Assembly (NCBI GenBank): GCA_019307805.1
Contig: JAFDIX010000399.1
Coordinates: 1-5,826 of the forward strand
Direction: 5' to 3'
From: Deltaproteobacteria bacterium
GTDB lineage: Bacteria; Desulfobacterota; DSM-4660; Desulfatiglandales; HGW-15
Length of the DNA stretch: 5,826 nt
Shown piece after piece: positions 5,032 through 5,826 of this stretch. Both the position numbers and the translations under genes were made by a program. Within the stretch, counting starts at the first letter, position 1, and each line of letters begins with the position of its first letter. The notes under the pieces were generated by a model. That model saw only the letters and a list, made by a program, of their open reading frames with translations, made no database searches and was not told where the DNA came from.

Positions 5032-5826
5032 CTAGCCGCCAACACCTTCTCTTTTCAGAATGTCATAATAGCTCATTACCCTTTCCACAAAACGGACCGG
5101 CTGTTTGCACCTGCAGTATCCATGTTTGGCTTTAGTGAAATATTTCTCATTCTGAAGGAGAGGGAGTGTCTGTTCCAGGGCAGTCCAGCTGTTGGGATCC
5201 ATCTTTTTTCTTCTCGCTATCTTTTGGGCATCCAGCACATGACCCCGTCCCACATTGTAACTGGCAAGTGAGAGCAAAAGCCTGTCAGGATCTTTGGCCT
5301 TTTTAAACCTGCTGTAGAGTTTCCGGAGATATTTGGTGCCTCCCATGACACTTTGATCAGGGTCCATCCTATCCCGTACTCCAACCTCTTCCGCCGTCGC
5401 TTCGGTAATTTGCATAAGCCCTTCCGCCCCCATGGTACTGACAGCCCTGGGATCAAAATGGGACTCCTGGTAGGCCACTGCGGCAATAAGACGCCAGTCA
5501 AACCCGTATTTCTTAGCCGCTTTTTTAAAAAGCGGTTTATAGGTGTCGAGCCTTGTATCGATCCTTCGGTGGTATTTCTTCAAGTCCAGGTAATCGAAGA
5601 CCTCAACATTTCCATAGTATTTATCATAGAGCCTGTCGAATGTCCCATTCGCCTTTATCTCCTTGAAAAAGGCGTTCACCTTTTCAAGAAGTTCCTTTTC
5701 CCCTTTTTTAACCACCCAACCAAGGGATTGGGGCTCTTCAATGGCGAAGCCAATCTTCACTTCCGGGTGGTAGCGACGATTCAGGAGTGCAATATTAGAA
5801 TCAGCAATGGTCACTTCAATCTCTTT
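5032..5826 (-). CDS. mltF: MltF-like membrane-bound lytic transglycosylase, 5' end outside the window
   Basis: The last 264 residues of the protein are visible; the reading frame is open to the window edge, so the true start lies beyond 5826. MltF-type enzymes cleave the glycan strand of peptidoglycan, forming 1,6-anhydromuramyl ends, at the outer membrane or in the periplasm. Visible residues 1-70 are the end of the family 3 solute-binding-like regulatory domain: TIADSN, then a KVNAFFKEIKANGTFDRLYDKY segment (interrupted nowhere). The SLT catalytic domain follows from about 90, with AYQESHFDP carrying the catalytic glutamate (visible residue 121), GAEGLMQIT, SVMGGTKYL and ASYNVGRGHVLDA. The order of domains and the closing PLLQNEKYFTKAKHGYCR region match MltF closely. 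The signal peptide or lipobox is not in view. The thioesterase starts 22 bases downstream, and functional linkage between them is unclear. Confidence 0.92.
   Translation of the reverse strand, partial: KEIEVTIADSNIALLNRRYHPEVKIGFAIEEPQSLGWVVKKGEKELLEKVNAFFKEIKANGTFDRLYDKYYGNVEVFDYLDLKKYHRRIDTRLDTYKPLFKKAAKKYGFDWRLIAAVAYQESHFDPRAVSTMGAEGLMQITEATAEEVGVRDRMDPDQSVMGGTKYLRKLYSRFKKAKDPDRLLLSLASYNVGRGHVLDAQKIARRKKMDPNSWTALEQTLPLLQNEKYFTKAKHGYCRCKQPVRFVERVMSYYDILKREGVGG

Noticed and set aside
1..5826. CRISPR array, tRNA, rRNA, transposase or prophage genes
   Set aside because: No regularly spaced repeats, RNA gene hallmarks or mobile-element proteins are visible; apart from the 56-base element, the window is ordinary chromosomal coding sequence.

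Overview
The window is a compact, gene-dense piece of bacterial chromosome of intermediate GC content. The clearest lineage clue is a MetV/MetF pair, the iron-sulfur type of methylene-tetrahydrofolate reductase used in the methyl branch of the Wood-Ljungdahl pathway. Together with a periplasmic HtrA protease and an MltF-type lytic transglycosylase, both typical of diderms, this suggests an anaerobic Gram-negative bacterium, most likely of the Desulfobacterota (sulfate-reducing or syntrophic 'deltaproteobacteria'). This assignment is inference; no marker gene is present.

Layout. Plus strand: a short leader (1-102), metV (103-753), a 51-base spacer and metF (805-1692). A 122-base convergent gap follows, with a probable terminator for the opposite strand. 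Minus strand, read from the right edge leftwards: the 3' part of an mltF-like gene (5032-5826, running off the window), a PaaI/hotdog thioesterase (4515-5009), a 111-base spacer containing an unusual small repeat element, a glyoxalase II-like metallo-beta-lactamase-fold hydrolase (3771-4403), an alpha/beta hydrolase (3133-3750), and an HtrA/Deg serine protease (1815-3158) whose start overlaps the preceding gene by 26 bases.

How the genes work together. MetV and MetF should form one complex that reduces methylene-THF to methyl-THF (or runs in reverse when acetate or C1 units are oxidised). No RnfC2 or Hdr partner is in view; it would have to lie upstream of position 1. The minus-strand genes look co-directional and partly coupled. 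They mix envelope maintenance (MltF, HtrA) with small hydrolases (thioesterase, MBL fold, alpha/beta hydrolase) and do not spell out one pathway.

I do not see an undescribed multi-gene system here. The observations most worth a second look are a perfect 7-bp hairpin that hides the metF Shine-Dalgarno sequence, a 56-base element with 9-bp terminal inverted repeats around five heptamer units, and an HtrA whose second PDZ domain seems to lack its central segment.
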